Origin: Paenibacillus plantarum
GTDB taxonomy: Bacteria > Bacillota > Bacilli > Paenibacillales > NBRC-103111
Direction of reading: 5' to 3'
Assembly: GCF_013141695.1 (NCBI RefSeq)
Contig: NZ_WHNY01000082.1
Location: 62,001-126,000 of the forward strand
Length of the DNA stretch: 64,000 bases
Each line of letters starts with the position of its first letter. The first letter of the stretch is position 1. A program made the translations under genes and the position numbers. This document shows positions 6,560-16,442 of the stretch, piece after piece. The notes under the pieces were generated by a model, which worked only from the letters and a program-made list of their open reading frames with translations, made no database searches and had not been told where the DNA came from.

Positions 6560-8512
6560 TCAAAACCATCCGCCTACAATTCCAACGATATCCCAGTTGC
6601 CGTCCGTTCGCCCTTTTAAGGTGATTGAATCGCCGGGATTGGTGGATTCGATTACTCCCTTGAGACCAGAAGGTGTCCTGATCGACGATCCAGACTGCGG
6701 CATCAATTTAATTAGGTAAGGTGTGTCAACAACAACCGTAAATTGCTGTCCCTTCTTGGACTGCGGCAGTGTGAACGCCGAAATACTGGAAGTGCCTGAA
6801 TTGCTAACAATATGTCCGTTGGCACCAGGGTCAATGGCTGCTACGGACGAGAGTGTCAGTTCTGGCTTCGGGGATAGGTCAGCAAACACCAGATCTGCTG
6901 TAGGATCTACATAAAGCAAACGCTGTGCGCCCCCAATAGCTGTGCAGTTGACAAACCTTATATTTCGGATGGCTTCAGAGCTATTTTTCTTAACCGAAAA
7001 TCCACGTACAATCAAGGGCACCGACCGCTCTTCAATGGAAGCACATTCTACAAAATCTACGTTGCCAATGGCCGTTCTTGGAAACTGTGGTACGGTCGTC
7101 ACAATGAAAGATGAGCCATACCCGTAGGGGTCTTCAGGCGCGTTTACCGTATTGCAATTAACCGCTCTGCAGCGAATGAAAGACACTTTAATGCTTTCCG
7201 GGGAGCTTGATAATACCGAAAACCCAGCATATTGCTCCTTTTCAGCCAGGCAATCGATAAACTTCACCTCACCCTTGACTGCATTCGCTCCTTCCGCACC
7301 ATAATTGACCGAGCTACCGAAGGAATTGCTTTTGGTGCGGCAATGCTCAAAGGTAATATCGACACGCTCATTGGCAGCAGTCATTCGATGAAGAGTAACG
7401 AGAAAGCCACGCCCGACATTGCCCTCGGCCACGCAATCCACAAACCGGATTTTTTTCAAGACGTCTTGGCCTGAATTATTGTTGGGCTCGATATCGACAC
7501 CACTTTTCGGTGCTGTGCCAGTCGTATTCGTGAATCTGCACCTCTCCACCAGCAATCCGTCTACGCTAATGACGGAAAGACCTTGCCGGCGGTTATTATT
7601 AGCTACACAGTCCCGCAAAACAACGTCCTTGCAATACGGCTGCGACGCTTCGTAGTTGCCGATATAGAATCCGTCCCCACCGCTGTCGTTGGCATGAATA
7701 CCTTCAATGACGATGTTTTCTGATCCGCTTATATCGAAAATATGTGCCTGTTCTCCGGCGTTGTAAACAGGTTTGTTCATTTGCAGGGTAGCTCCGTTAC
7801 CGATGATATGCACGTTTTTCACATTCTTAATTCGGATCAGTCGTTCGTAAGGTGATTTTCTATTTAAATTGTCAATTGCTTGGATGACCGTACCGGGTTC
7901 ACATTCAATGACAATGTCACTCGGCACAAGCAGTTGTCCGCTCAAATAATAACCGACGCGCTGCTTCGGGATATATAGCTTTTTACCGGCAGCGGCGTTA
8001 ATGGCATTCTGCAAAGTTTGTGTTTCTACAGTGACACTGTCACCGATAGCGCCGAACCAGGAAAGTCGAAGGGTATCGCCGATTATTCGCTTAAATCGTT
8101 TGCCACGCGTTGTAACGACTACCGTACCGGTATTGTCTACCGATGTCGTATCTGCGCTGTCGAGTAGAAAATAACCTTCCTTCCCCGCATCCGTCACATA
8201 GTAAGCAGCTTCAGGGAGCAGATCAGCGGATGTTCGCAACCCGCTCAACGTCACGGACAAGCACATGTCGATATTGCGTAAATCGGTCAGCATTAATTTT
8301 TGGCCTAGCGGTCCGTAAACGTTATCCGTAACGGATGATTTCGCTTCCGCTACCCCTTGAAACCTGGTGTTCAGCAGCCCCCCTGTGGCGAAAGCTACTC
8401 CCGCCGCTCCAATGGAAGCTAGCAGCTTCCTACGATTCATCCTCACCACTGATGTGCTTTCTGTGGAAACCTCCGTCATGTCATCATTCGGATTTGTCTG
8501 TTGGTTACTCAT
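6560..8512 (-). CDS. Tat-exported right-handed parallel beta-helix protein
   Basis: The 650-residue protein has a Tat-type signal after a 25-residue polar N-region: RMNRRKLLASIGAAGVAFAT, with twin arginine and a hydrophobic core ending near AEAKSS. Behind it lies a pectate-lyase-like domain (AIGDSVTVETQTLQNAINAA, residues about 155-175) and then many short repeats of the form IRFVDCxAxxN and VDITFEHCRT, one beta-helix coil each. Such proteins are usually polysaccharide lyases or hydrolases; I see no motif that fixes the substrate. It is a paralogue of the preceding gene product. GGAGGGG precedes the ATG. Confidence 0.8.
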   Translation of the reverse strand: MSNQQTNPNDDMTEVSTESTSVVRMNRRKLLASIGAAGVAFATGGLLNTRFQGVAEAKSSVTDNVYGPLGQKLMLTDLRNIDMCLSVTLSGLRTSADLLPEAAYYVTDAGKEGYFLLDSADTTSVDNTGTVVVTTRGKRFKRIIGDTLRLSWFGAIGDSVTVETQTLQNAINAAAGKKLYIPKQRVGYYLSGQLLVPSDIVIECEPGTVIQAIDNLNRKSPYERLIRIKNVKNVHIIGNGATLQMNKPVYNAGEQAHIFDISGSENIVIEGIHANDSGGDGFYIGNYEASQPYCKDVVLRDCVANNNRRQGLSVISVDGLLVERCRFTNTTGTAPKSGVDIEPNNNSGQDVLKKIRFVDCVAEGNVGRGFLVTLHRMTAANERVDITFEHCRTKSNSFGSSVNYGAEGANAVKGEVKFIDCLAEKEQYAGFSVLSSSPESIKVSFIRCRAVNCNTVNAPEDPYGYGSSFIVTTVPQFPRTAIGNVDFVECASIEERSVPLIVRGFSVKKNSSEAIRNIRFVNCTAIGGAQRLLYVDPTADLVFADLSPKPELTLSSVAAIDPGANGHIVSNSGTSSISAFTLPQSKKGQQFTVVVDTPYLIKLMPQSGSSIRTPSGLKGVIESTNPGDSITLKGRTDGNWDIVGIVGGWF

Positions 8513-8555
8513 ACCTAAAACCCCTCCCAGAAATATGTTGGATTAGCTCCCATCT

Positions 8556-10388
8556 TCAAGCTGGAGTGACAGTTAGTTGGCCTGCATCGGTAACAGTGAC
8601 TATAAATACGCTTCCAATTGGCGATTTCAGCTTCAGTGACGAAGCACTTAACGCTCCCGCAGAACCAATCGGTTCCCACACGCCGGGAGAGCCGTCGGAG
8701 ACGCAAACCCAGCCTACTGGCGATAGCGCGGAAGGCTGAACGTTCCACAGGATGGAACCGCGTTTCCAACTTCCCGAGACTGGCAAGGCTGAAGCCCATC
8801 CCGCTATCGTATCCTTCGTCTGGATTTCTGGAGATGTCCAAACCTTCAGATTCGCACCCCCGAATACGGGAGTCCCCGTGCCTGCGAACACGTTTCCGGT
8901 TGTAATCCGAAGGTCTGAGCCCGCTGCTGCCGAATCGATTTGAACGCATTTCCCCGCACATTCGGTCACATTGCCGTCAAAAAGCGTCTCCGTCACCACG
9001 CTGCCAAACCAATAACCAACACTGCCGATATTGACCAACTGATTACCGGTGATGAGATGACGGCCCGTCGCCTGCGGTCCTGCAAACCGGACGGCTCCAT
9101 TCGACGAATTGATATCTTTAATCAAGTTGTTTGTGAATTGAACAGAAGTGCAATTGGTAAATGAGACGGCTATTGCTCTAGCCGACTCGATCCGATTGCC
9201 GGCGACGACAGGAGCTGCTGAATTCGCGATATTCCATCCAGATGCACCTGTCGCATAATCGCGGTTGCCGCTGATTTCAAGTCCTTTGGTCACATTGGAA
9301 CTTTGGATCATGCGGGCGTCAGAGACAGATCCATAAAAGTCGTTATCTTTAATGGTCACCTGCACGGTGATTGCCGGAGCACTATTACAGCGGAAGAAAT
9401 ATCGCGCTTGGCCCTTATTTCCCGTTATTGTTATCCGTTTGTTCGGAGAAGCCGTATTCGGATTGTAGGAATTAATGAAATAAATTTCGCTATAATATTC
9501 GTTCTTTGTAATCCAGATATCCTCAACGACATCCGATCCTGTAGAGGAACTATTCGGCTCCAAGTCAATGGTGGCAACATACGGAAAGGAATCCTTGATT
9601 ACATTGCCTTCGATCCATACTTTTCGACCGGAAACGACAGCGACTGCACATCTTCTTGGATTGCTGAGCACGTTGTCAAGAATATGTACATTTTCGCTAG
9701 GCGCAATATAATCGGAGCCTATATAGATACAGTCACCATAAGGTGCAAGCAAGACATTATTATGAATACATACATTGACGGAATTGGCGATCCTAACAAG
9801 ATGCGACTGCTCGTCGGCTGTGCCGGCTGTGTAACCACCATTCAAGTAAAGTCCCGTGACATGGAGTCCGCCGCCCTGATAATTATGAATTAGCAGCATG
9901 CGTTTCTGATCAGACCCATCGGAACCGTCCATACGGATTTCTGGCATACCGATTCCGATCATGGAAGCCGTCAGCGATACAGAACCACTCAGTTTATAGA
10001 AAGACGACGTCTTGGGGACAATCATCGGCTTACCGGTAGCGGCAGCAGAACGGAAGGCATCCGTGTCATCCGTAGTTCCGTCTCCGACAGCGTTGTAGTC
10101 AAGAACATTGACCCATCCCGGGTCGCAAGTTTCAAGAAGAGCTAACCCTTGCTGCGCGTACACATTCTCAGTCACAGAACTGCTTGCCGCTGCTGCCGGC
10201 GTGCCTAGTAAACTCATCACCATTCCTCCGGCTGCTGCGGTTAAACCTGCCGTTCCCAGTACGGCAAGCAAGCTTCTTCGAGTCATCTTGCGGGCTTGGA
10301 GACCATCTTCCTCCTTTTCGGCTAATTCCAGCTGCCGCTGATTATCGATATCTTGAAGATTGACATCATGGAGCTCTGAATCCTTCAT
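8556..10388 (-). CDS. Tat-exported beta-helix protein, pectate-lyase superfamily
   Basis: The 610-residue product has a Tat signal (KMTRRSLLAVLGTAGLTAAA) ending near GTPAAAASSS, then the pectate_lyase_3 entry motif VNVLDYNAVGDGTTDDTDAF, the classical opening of beta-helix glycan-active enzymes, followed by coil repeats such as VHILDNVL, VWIEGNVI and HLITGNQL. It should be folded in the cytoplasm and exported. ATG 10388 is seven bases from AGGAGG; an ATG directly before it (10391) is also possible, and the longer frame to 10448 has no ribosome binding site. It sits between the glycosidase and its paralogue and is probably in one operon with them. Confidence 0.82.
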   Translation of the reverse strand: MKDSELHDVNLQDIDNQRQLELAEKEEDGLQARKMTRRSLLAVLGTAGLTAAAGGMVMSLLGTPAAAASSSVTENVYAQQGLALLETCDPGWVNVLDYNAVGDGTTDDTDAFRSAAATGKPMIVPKTSSFYKLSGSVSLTASMIGIGMPEIRMDGSDGSDQKRMLLIHNYQGGGLHVTGLYLNGGYTAGTADEQSHLVRIANSVNVCIHNNVLLAPYGDCIYIGSDYIAPSENVHILDNVLSNPRRCAVAVVSGRKVWIEGNVIKDSFPYVATIDLEPNSSSTGSDVVEDIWITKNEYYSEIYFINSYNPNTASPNKRITITGNKGQARYFFRCNSAPAITVQVTIKDNDFYGSVSDARMIQSSNVTKGLEISGNRDYATGASGWNIANSAAPVVAGNRIESARAIAVSFTNCTSVQFTNNLIKDINSSNGAVRFAGPQATGRHLITGNQLVNIGSVGYWFGSVVTETLFDGNVTECAGKCVQIDSAAAGSDLRITTGNVFAGTGTPVFGGANLKVWTSPEIQTKDTIAGWASALPVSGSWKRGSILWNVQPSALSPVGWVCVSDGSPGVWEPIGSAGALSASSLKLKSPIGSVFIVTVTDAGQLTVTPA

Positions 10389-10481
10389 CATAATCCCTCC
10401 TACATCGTAGATATTCGGAAATATGCGGTTCGACTCATAGGTGTACAATACTTCTTGCTTAAGCTTACATACGCATCCCGG

Positions 10482-12251
10482 CTAACCAGATAAGGCTTGC
10501 AAATCTAACAACAGACAGGCGGTTAACGCAGCCGACCAGTGAAAATCGCGGATCACGTCAATTTTTCTTCGTATATCGTATACGTGCAGGGGTGGACCTT
10601 TCCGGCTGCATGCGGGCGGTGAAGTCTTATCATCAGCATCGAAATATTCAAAAATGACGCCATGCCGCTCATACCAGAACTTCACAGCAGCTATGGTCCG
10701 CTCCGCCAGTTTGTTGGCTTCCTCCTCCTTCCCCTGCTTGCGCAGACCCGTAATAATCAGATAATTCGTGCTGATCCACACAGGTCCACGCCACATATCC
10801 CTAGAGTACGTAACCTCGGAGACAGCGGTGCTTGGAACAGGCAAAGCCGTACCAAAGTGCTTCGGATCATGCAGCATCGCGAGCAGACGCTCTGTCCTTG
10901 TTTCCTCTAAATCTTCAAGCAGCATCGGCATAAAGCCGCTAACCGCCTTCACCTTCGACATGCTTCCGTTCATAGCAAGATCATAGTAAAATCCGTCTTC
11001 CTCGTCCCACAGTTTACTATGTATGTTCGCTGACATAGCTGTTGAACGACGGGACCATAACAATGAACGCTCATTGTCTCCCAGCTCTTCGGCAATACGC
11101 GACATATAGGTCATATCAGCAGCTGCATAGGAAGAGAAATCCACAGCGTCCAGCTGCGCCGCCTCATCGAATCGAGGTGAATTATCCATGCCCGATTCAC
11201 CAGATCGGCAGAGTGGGTTGCCCTCGATCATCCATTCCAGCAAGCCGTTTTGATTATCGTCTCGGTGTGTAAGGATCCATTCCATATACAGTTCCAAACG
11301 AGGAAGTGCATAGGCAAGATCGGTCCTTCGCTTCGTATAGCGGAAGTTCTCCCAAACACCCCATGCCAATATGGGAGGCTGGGTAATCGAAGAAACCGTG
11401 CCATCCGCTCTGCTCATATGCGGAATCATCCCACCCTGTTGCTGAGTTTCGAGCACACTCTGGAGAAACTTCCAGGAGGTATCGGAGTGAATCCTGTTCA
11501 TGGCGAAGGAATGAAATACGGAATCCCACAGCCACATCGCTCTGTGCGGTACCCGGTCGGGAGTCGACCAAGTCTGGCCGATCGACGCTTCAGCAGATAG
11601 GGTATTCACTTTCATGACGCTGAGGCATTTTTTTAGTAGTTTAGCTCTTGAAGGATCCCTCAGCTCAGGCAGATTGGCGTAGACACTCAATCTTTCCTCA
11701 GCCGTTTGATGTCGATCTAACCGGAGGGCGTCGACTGCGCGAAACGTCGCTTCGGCCAAATACGTACCGAAGGCCAATGTCCAGGATCGTTCATCCGGAG
11801 CCAACAGAAGTGCAATGACATCCCCCTTACCAGCATCCTCGGTAATTGTTAGTTTTCCTCCATCGGAACGAACTTCAGTCCGCAGTGTCAGACCGTAGCT
11901 GTTCTCGATCCCGTCATCCACGAACGATAGGTCCACGTCTCCATCTACCGGCAGATGACCAATCAACGTATGCCATGCTGCGTACGTCATCATCATCTCT
12001 CCACCATCAGTTTCGGAGATGAGCAAATCTCCTGTAGAGATCCGCACCTTGCCGAAATCGGTAGTTCGAAGTTTAAGCAGTCGACGTGTAGGCGTGTGAA
12101 TAAGCAGATCGTAACCTTCCGACCCAACGGTAGCGACGAATTGCGACCGGGTGTCGGTTTCACCATCAAGTCCTGAAAATGCAAACAGAGCTCCCTCTCC
12201 CCACCTATCAGGCATATTCGACCAACTAGATGCTAGCGAATCAGGCCCCAT
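10482..12251 (-). CDS. Alpha/alpha-barrel glycoside hydrolase (GH63/trehalase-like)
   Basis: The 589-residue protein carries the signatures of inverting (alpha/alpha)6-barrel glycosidases of the GH63, GH37 and mannosylglycerate-hydrolase group: HRAMWLWDSVFHSFAM near residue 240, SGMDNSPRFD near 360, and WRGPVWISTNYLI near 500. A beta-rich N-terminal domain fills residues 1-190. The conserved Asp in SGMDNSP is the usual general acid of the fold. No export signal is visible, so it should hydrolyse oligosaccharides after import. AGGAGG is eight bases before the ATG. It follows the MalG-type permease within the operon. Confidence 0.8.
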   Translation of the reverse strand: MGPDSLASSWSNMPDRWGEGALFAFSGLDGETDTRSQFVATVGSEGYDLLIHTPTRRLLKLRTTDFGKVRISTGDLLISETDGGEMMMTYAAWHTLIGHLPVDGDVDLSFVDDGIENSYGLTLRTEVRSDGGKLTITEDAGKGDVIALLLAPDERSWTLAFGTYLAEATFRAVDALRLDRHQTAEERLSVYANLPELRDPSRAKLLKKCLSVMKVNTLSAEASIGQTWSTPDRVPHRAMWLWDSVFHSFAMNRIHSDTSWKFLQSVLETQQQGGMIPHMSRADGTVSSITQPPILAWGVWENFRYTKRRTDLAYALPRLELYMEWILTHRDDNQNGLLEWMIEGNPLCRSGESGMDNSPRFDEAAQLDAVDFSSYAAADMTYMSRIAEELGDNERSLLWSRRSTAMSANIHSKLWDEEDGFYYDLAMNGSMSKVKAVSGFMPMLLEDLEETRTERLLAMLHDPKHFGTALPVPSTAVSEVTYSRDMWRGPVWISTNYLIITGLRKQGKEEEANKLAERTIAAVKFWYERHGVIFEYFDADDKTSPPACSRKGPPLHVYDIRRKIDVIRDFHWSAALTACLLLDLQALSG

Positions 12252-12284
12252 CTCATTTCCCTCCTTTTTTCATTTGTGCTGCAG

Positions 12285-13115
12285 TTAACCTTTTAACCCC
12301 GCAGACGCTACGCCTTGCACGAATTGTTTCTGAGCGAAGAGAAACACAATCAGAACCGGAAGAATCGTAATAACGGCTCCTGCCATAATGATCGTCGTTT
12401 TGTTGTCTACTTCATTACGTAGAAACAGAAGTCCAAGTGGCAGCGTATATAGCTTCTTGTCTTGTAAATAAATAAGCGGCTCAAGTGTGCTGTTCCATGA
12501 ACTGATGAAGGTAAACACAGCTAGAGCCGATAAGGCAGGCTTTGTCAGCGGCACATATATTTTATAAAAAATGGTCCAAGGATTCGCTCCGTCCACCCAA
12601 GCCGCATCATATAGCTCCTTCGGAAGCGTTTTGTAAAACTGGTGCATCAGAAAGATGCCGAAGGCGCCTCCCAGAAAGCTGCGCAGGTAAAGCGGATAAT
12701 ACGTATTAAGCATACCTAGTTGTTTCCATATAAAATAAGTAGGAATCATTGTGACTTGCGAAGGCAGCATCATCGTGCCCAGCATCGCCAGAAAAATAAG
12801 ATTACGTCCTTTAAATTCGAAAAAAGCAAGTCCATAAGCGACGATTGCGCAAGAGGCAACCATGCCGACCATATCAAGCACAGTGATTAACACGCTGTTC
12901 ATCGCGTAACGTACAAAATTAACCTCGACCCAAACCTTATAATAATTGCTCCATTCAATCGGATGTGGCCACAATTTTGGCGGCAACGTTAGTTCATCGC
13001 CTGGTTTCATTAATGATGTTGAGAGCATCTGCAAAAAAGGCACCAGCATGAATAACATGCCGCCAATCAAAATGATATAAGCGGCCCACTGTAAACCAAA
13101 CGATTGTTTATTCAT
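12285..13115 (-). CDS. ABC sugar permease, MalG type (CUT1)
   Basis: This 276-residue inner-membrane permease has about six hydrophobic segments and the EAA loop ELYDAAWVDGANPWTIFYKIYVPLTKP split over residues about 180-205, which docks to the transport ATPase. With the MalF-type partner and the lipoprotein it forms a CUT1 importer for oligosaccharides. The start overlaps the end of the upstream permease gene by 8 bp, indicating translational coupling. No ATPase gene is present; CUT1 importers of this group often share one encoded elsewhere (MsmX-type), which is an inference here. Confidence 0.9.
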   Translation of the reverse strand: MNKQSFGLQWAAYIILIGGMLFMLVPFLQMLSTSLMKPGDELTLPPKLWPHPIEWSNYYKVWVEVNFVRYAMNSVLITVLDMVGMVASCAIVAYGLAFFEFKGRNLIFLAMLGTMMLPSQVTMIPTYFIWKQLGMLNTYYPLYLRSFLGGAFGIFLMHQFYKTLPKELYDAAWVDGANPWTIFYKIYVPLTKPALSALAVFTFISSWNSTLEPLIYLQDKKLYTLPLGLLFLRNEVDNKTTIIMAGAVITILPVLIVFLFAQKQFVQGVASAGLKG

Positions 13116-13995
13116 AGTGGACCCACCTCTTCTCCATTTTTTTCTGAAATAACGTAACTAACAGAATGATTGCAAATAATCCCCATGCCCATGCGGATGC
13201 AGCGCCCATCTTCGCGTTCAGGAACGCGTCCCGGTAGATCAGAATGTTCGGAACCATATTCCTGTCGTGAATGGAGTTTATATCGCCTTTCTCGCCAAGC
13301 ATGACCAGAAACACGTCAAACGCGTGAAAAGCCGAAATCGTCGATAGGATCATGACCATATAAACCATTGGGGATACGAGGGGTATCGTTATTTTCGTAA
13401 AATATCTCCAGCCGTTAGCACCGTCAATTCGGGCAGCTTCCATGATTTCTTTGGAGATGTTTTGCATACCTGCGAGAAGCAGCACCATGGAGTATCCCGC
13501 ACCCTTCCAAATATTCACGATGGCAATCGAACCGATGACCAGCCACCACTTTTCGCTCCGAACCCAATTCACCCTGTCGAGCCCCAAACTATCCAGCACC
13601 CAATTCAGAATGCCGAACTCGTTATTGTAAATCCAAAGCCAAACCAGTCCTCCTGCAACCCATGGCGTAATGACCGGTAAGAAGTAAATCAGTCGAAAAA
13701 ACGTTTTTCCACGAATTTGTAGATTCAACATGTAAGCTAACAGCAAGGAGACCATCGTCTGACCCGGTACGAACAGCAGAGCGAAGTAGAACACATTGCG
13801 CAGCGATAGCCAGAATACGTCATTTTGCACCATTAACGACCAATTCCTCAGCCCGATCCAATGCGGCGCGTTGAACAGATCCCATTTCGTAAAGGTTAAA
13901 TAGAACGAGAAGAAGAAGGGGAACAGAAAGAAGACGGCCAATTGTATGAGAAAAGGGAGGGTGAAGCAGAAGCCCCACCAGCCTTGTTTGCGCAT
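13108..13995 (-). CDS. ABC sugar permease, MalF type (CUT1)
   Basis: The 295-residue protein has about six membrane segments and the EAA motif EIMEAARIDGANGWRYFTKI near residue 190. It pairs with the MalG-type protein directly downstream. GAGGTG precedes the ATG. A small hairpin (CGGAC paired with GTCCG, near 14012-14026) lies in the 36-bp gap to the upstream binding-protein gene and may help set the excess of binding protein over permeases. Confidence 0.9.
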   Translation of the reverse strand: MRKQGWWGFCFTLPFLIQLAVFFLFPFFFSFYLTFTKWDLFNAPHWIGLRNWSLMVQNDVFWLSLRNVFYFALLFVPGQTMVSLLLAYMLNLQIRGKTFFRLIYFLPVITPWVAGGLVWLWIYNNEFGILNWVLDSLGLDRVNWVRSEKWWLVIGSIAIVNIWKGAGYSMVLLLAGMQNISKEIMEAARIDGANGWRYFTKITIPLVSPMVYMVMILSTISAFHAFDVFLVMLGEKGDINSIHDRNMVPNILIYRDAFLNAKMGAASAWAWGLFAIILLVTLFQKKMEKRWVHYE

Positions 13996-14031
13996 CGTAA
14001 CACCTCATTCGACCGGACCTGAAGTCCGTAC

Positions 14032-15342
14032 TTATTTATTCTCGTCCAAAACAGCTTGCACTTTTTGCTGGATTTCCTTCGCGCCATCCGTCGGCGCTTT
14101 TTTGCCATCGAGGATATCGTTAAGAATCGGGGTCGCTGCTGCGCGCCATTGATTCCAGGACGGATTCTCATCCAACGTGCCTCCAGCCTCTTCGACGCCT
14201 TTCGTAAAAGCTTGCTTATTAGCTGGCTTGTTGCTCGACTTTTCTAAAGCTGCGAGCGCGGTTTTCTTCACTGGAAGGCTCGCACCGCTTTCAGAAAGAA
14301 ACGTCTGTGCTTCGTCGCTCAAATAATATTTGAGGAAAGTCCATGCCGCTTCCTTCGCTTCCGGTTTCGCCTTGGAGTAAATCAGCCATTGGTTGACGAC
14401 TGTAGGAACGAAGCGTTTGCCGTCAAAACCAATCGGAACCTTGACGACATCCCAGTCCAGATCAGGCTTGTTCTTATTTAAGTTGACTTGACCGGAATAT
14501 TGCAGGAACGTCATCGCCGTTTTTTCACTTTGAAAATAATTCTGATTCGTTTGCATCTCTCGAGTCGGGCTGATTTTATCCTTAAGGATCGTATCGGCCC
14601 AACGCGTCAAGCCTTCGACAGTCTTGGGATCATTGAATGTTGCCTTCGACATGCCCGCATCAAGTGCTGAACCGCCGGTCGATTTGATCCAAGGAATCCA
14701 ACCCTGAGCAATCGAGCTAGCCGTTTGGAAACCGTAAATATCTGTTTTCCCGTCGCCGTCCGTGTCCTTCGTCAATTTCTTGGCTGCATCGATCATATCC
14801 TGAAAGGTCCAGTTGTCAGTAGGGAAAGGAATATTGTTTTGCTGGAAGATTTTCTTGTTATAAACGAGCGCGTTCGGGTTGACGCCATGCGGAATGCCGA
14901 ATATTTTACCGTCGGGTGTCTTGGCAGACAGCAGGGATTCGATATAATCCTCTGTCTTCAAGTCCCGTTTCATATAGGGTTCAAGATTTTCGGCAACGCC
15001 ACGTGTCCCATAACCGAGGATAACGGCATTTTCTTGAAACCAGATGTCAGGCGCGTTATTGCCCGCGATATTCGTTACTATTTTAGTTGTAAAATCAGCC
15101 CACGGCGCTTCTTCGATTTGTAGTTTGATATTGGGATATTTCGCTTGGAAGCCGTCGATGATTTTTTTACTAGTGATGTCATAGCTGCCTGGCAAGCCGA
15201 TCTTTAAATTAACTTCCTTCGGGGTGTTCGTTGTTACGGTAGACGTACTGGCCGCAGGAGTAACCGTAGTCGTATCTGAGGAGCAGGCTGTAGCTGAAAA
15301 AGCAATCAAAACTGATGCGGACACAAGTTTGAACATTTTCAT
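14032..15342 (-). CDS. Sugar-binding lipoprotein of CUT1 transporter
   Basis: The 436-residue protein starts with a lipoprotein signal (MKMFKLVSASVLIAFSATAC, with Cys 20 as the lipid attachment site) and a Ser/Thr-rich linker, followed by an extracellular solute-binding family 1 fold (LKIGLPGSYDITSKKIIDGF; NAPDIWFQENAVILGYGTRG; WTFQDMIDAAKKLT). It is the extracytoplasmic receptor for the MalFG-type permeases downstream. GGGAGG precedes the ATG. An operator-like palindrome lies 54 bp upstream, matching one before lacI, so LacI control is likely. Confidence 0.92.
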   Translation of the reverse strand: MKMFKLVSASVLIAFSATACSSDTTTVTPAASTSTVTTNTPKEVNLKIGLPGSYDITSKKIIDGFQAKYPNIKLQIEEAPWADFTTKIVTNIAGNNAPDIWFQENAVILGYGTRGVAENLEPYMKRDLKTEDYIESLLSAKTPDGKIFGIPHGVNPNALVYNKKIFQQNNIPFPTDNWTFQDMIDAAKKLTKDTDGDGKTDIYGFQTASSIAQGWIPWIKSTGGSALDAGMSKATFNDPKTVEGLTRWADTILKDKISPTREMQTNQNYFQSEKTAMTFLQYSGQVNLNKNKPDLDWDVVKVPIGFDGKRFVPTVVNQWLIYSKAKPEAKEAAWTFLKYYLSDEAQTFLSESGASLPVKKTALAALEKSSNKPANKQAFTKGVEEAGGTLDENPSWNQWRAAATPILNDILDGKKAPTDGAKEIQQKVQAVLDENK

Positions 15343-15395
15343 ACAAAGACCTCCCTTTTGAGAATGGACGAATGAATTGGCTAAGAACTTGTTTT

Positions 15396-15413
15396 GTTAC
15401 ACGTGTTCGTAAC
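15396..15413. promoter_or_regulatory. LacI-type operator copy 1, before the binding-protein gene
   Basis: GTTACACGTGTTCGTAAC shares its central 16 bases with the site at 16448-16465. The outermost base pair differs (G-C here, A-T there) but stays complementary, which supports recognition of a palindrome. It lies between the lacI stop and the binding-protein start. Confidence 0.7.
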
Positions 15414-15422
15414 TACACATAC

Positions 15423-16397
15423 TTAAATGCGTCCAGTAGATTGGCGCACATTCATCTCACATTTGATCTCAATATCTGCCATGCCATCTTGGCCATGCCC
15501 TTCTTTGCCTGCCATTATTCCCAATGCAAGCAGGGCCAGCTTCCCAATTGGAGGACCGATCGTCGTAACTGGAATCTCCATTCTTTCCATTTCAGGAATG
15601 TCGTCATATACGATTAATGAGTAGTCGTCGGGCATACGAATCTCCCTGTTTCTGAACAGCTTGATCAGTCCGAAGGCATAGGATTGGTTATCGACAATAA
15701 AGGCCGTCGGTTTATCGGGACTGTCTAGTAACTCCGCCACACGCTTCTCTGGAAAGGGTTCCCCCTCTTTGGCCGCAATCACATAATGCTCATGGTATTC
15801 CAGTCTCTGTTCCAGAATACCTCTGGTGAAGCCCAGTTGTTTCTCGTTGGAGTCCCCGACGAAAGTAATTCTGCGGTGACCGTTCGCCGCCAAATAGCAT
15901 ACGGATTCATAAATGGCTCCGCTTCGGTCTACGCTGATCCGGTGCGTGCCCTTCAGGCTGCCGCCTCCCATGAGCAGCATTCGCCCTTGAAATAGCTCCT
16001 TCTGCTGGATGAATGCCATGTCCGGCTGCCAACCCGGAGGACTCCAGAAAATGATCCGATCCACAAAGTGCTCGTTAAATGCACGAAGTCCTCGAGGCGG
16101 ATCGGCCAGCGAGATCATCACGTCCAGTCCACGCTTAGCGGCTTCCTGCTGAATTTGCAGGCTGAGGTGATGAAAGAATAGTGCTTCCGATTTCGGCCAC
16201 AATAAGCCGATCGTCTGCGTCTGTTTGTCGGCCAGTCTTCTTGCAGCCTGATTGGGGATATAGTTCATCTGTTCGGCCATATGGATGATTCTTTGTCGGA
16301 CTGCATGGCTGACCCCCGGAGAGCCGTTCAATGCTTTCGATACGGTGGGATGGCTCACGCCTGCTGCACGGGCGATATCCTTAATGGTTACTTTCAT
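15423..16397 (-). CDS. LacI family transcriptional regulator
   Basis: The 324-residue protein opens with the canonical LacI headpiece TIKDIARAAGVSHPTVSKAL (helix-turn-helix, residues 3-22), a hinge helix ending in RRLADKQTQ, and a periplasmic-binding-protein-like sensor domain (TIGLLWP onward). The C terminus is short compared with many LacI proteins. It should repress the downstream transport and glycosidase genes until an oligosaccharide binds. Two matching operators, one in its own promoter and one before the next gene, support self-control plus control of the operon. Confidence 0.93.
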   Translation of the reverse strand: MKVTIKDIARAAGVSHPTVSKALNGSPGVSHAVRQRIIHMAEQMNYIPNQAARRLADKQTQTIGLLWPKSEALFFHHLSLQIQQEAAKRGLDVMISLADPPRGLRAFNEHFVDRIIFWSPPGWQPDMAFIQQKELFQGRMLLMGGGSLKGTHRISVDRSGAIYESVCYLAANGHRRITFVGDSNEKQLGFTRGILEQRLEYHEHYVIAAKEGEPFPEKRVAELLDSPDKPTAFIVDNQSYAFGLIKLFRNREIRMPDDYSLIVYDDIPEMERMEIPVTTIGPPIGKLALLALGIMAGKEGHGQDGMADIEIKCEMNVRQSTGRI

Positions 16398-16442
16398 GGA
16401 TTTGCTTAGTTCCTTTCAACTTACACATGTCTATGATGATTT

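Noticed and set aside
8515..8961. Minus-strand 148-codon frame
   Set aside because: It overlaps the end of the beta-helix gene in another frame and has an arginine-rich, shadow-like composition.
9303..9893. Plus-strand 196-codon frame
   Set aside because: It is antisense to the first beta-helix gene and has no ribosome binding site or family pattern.
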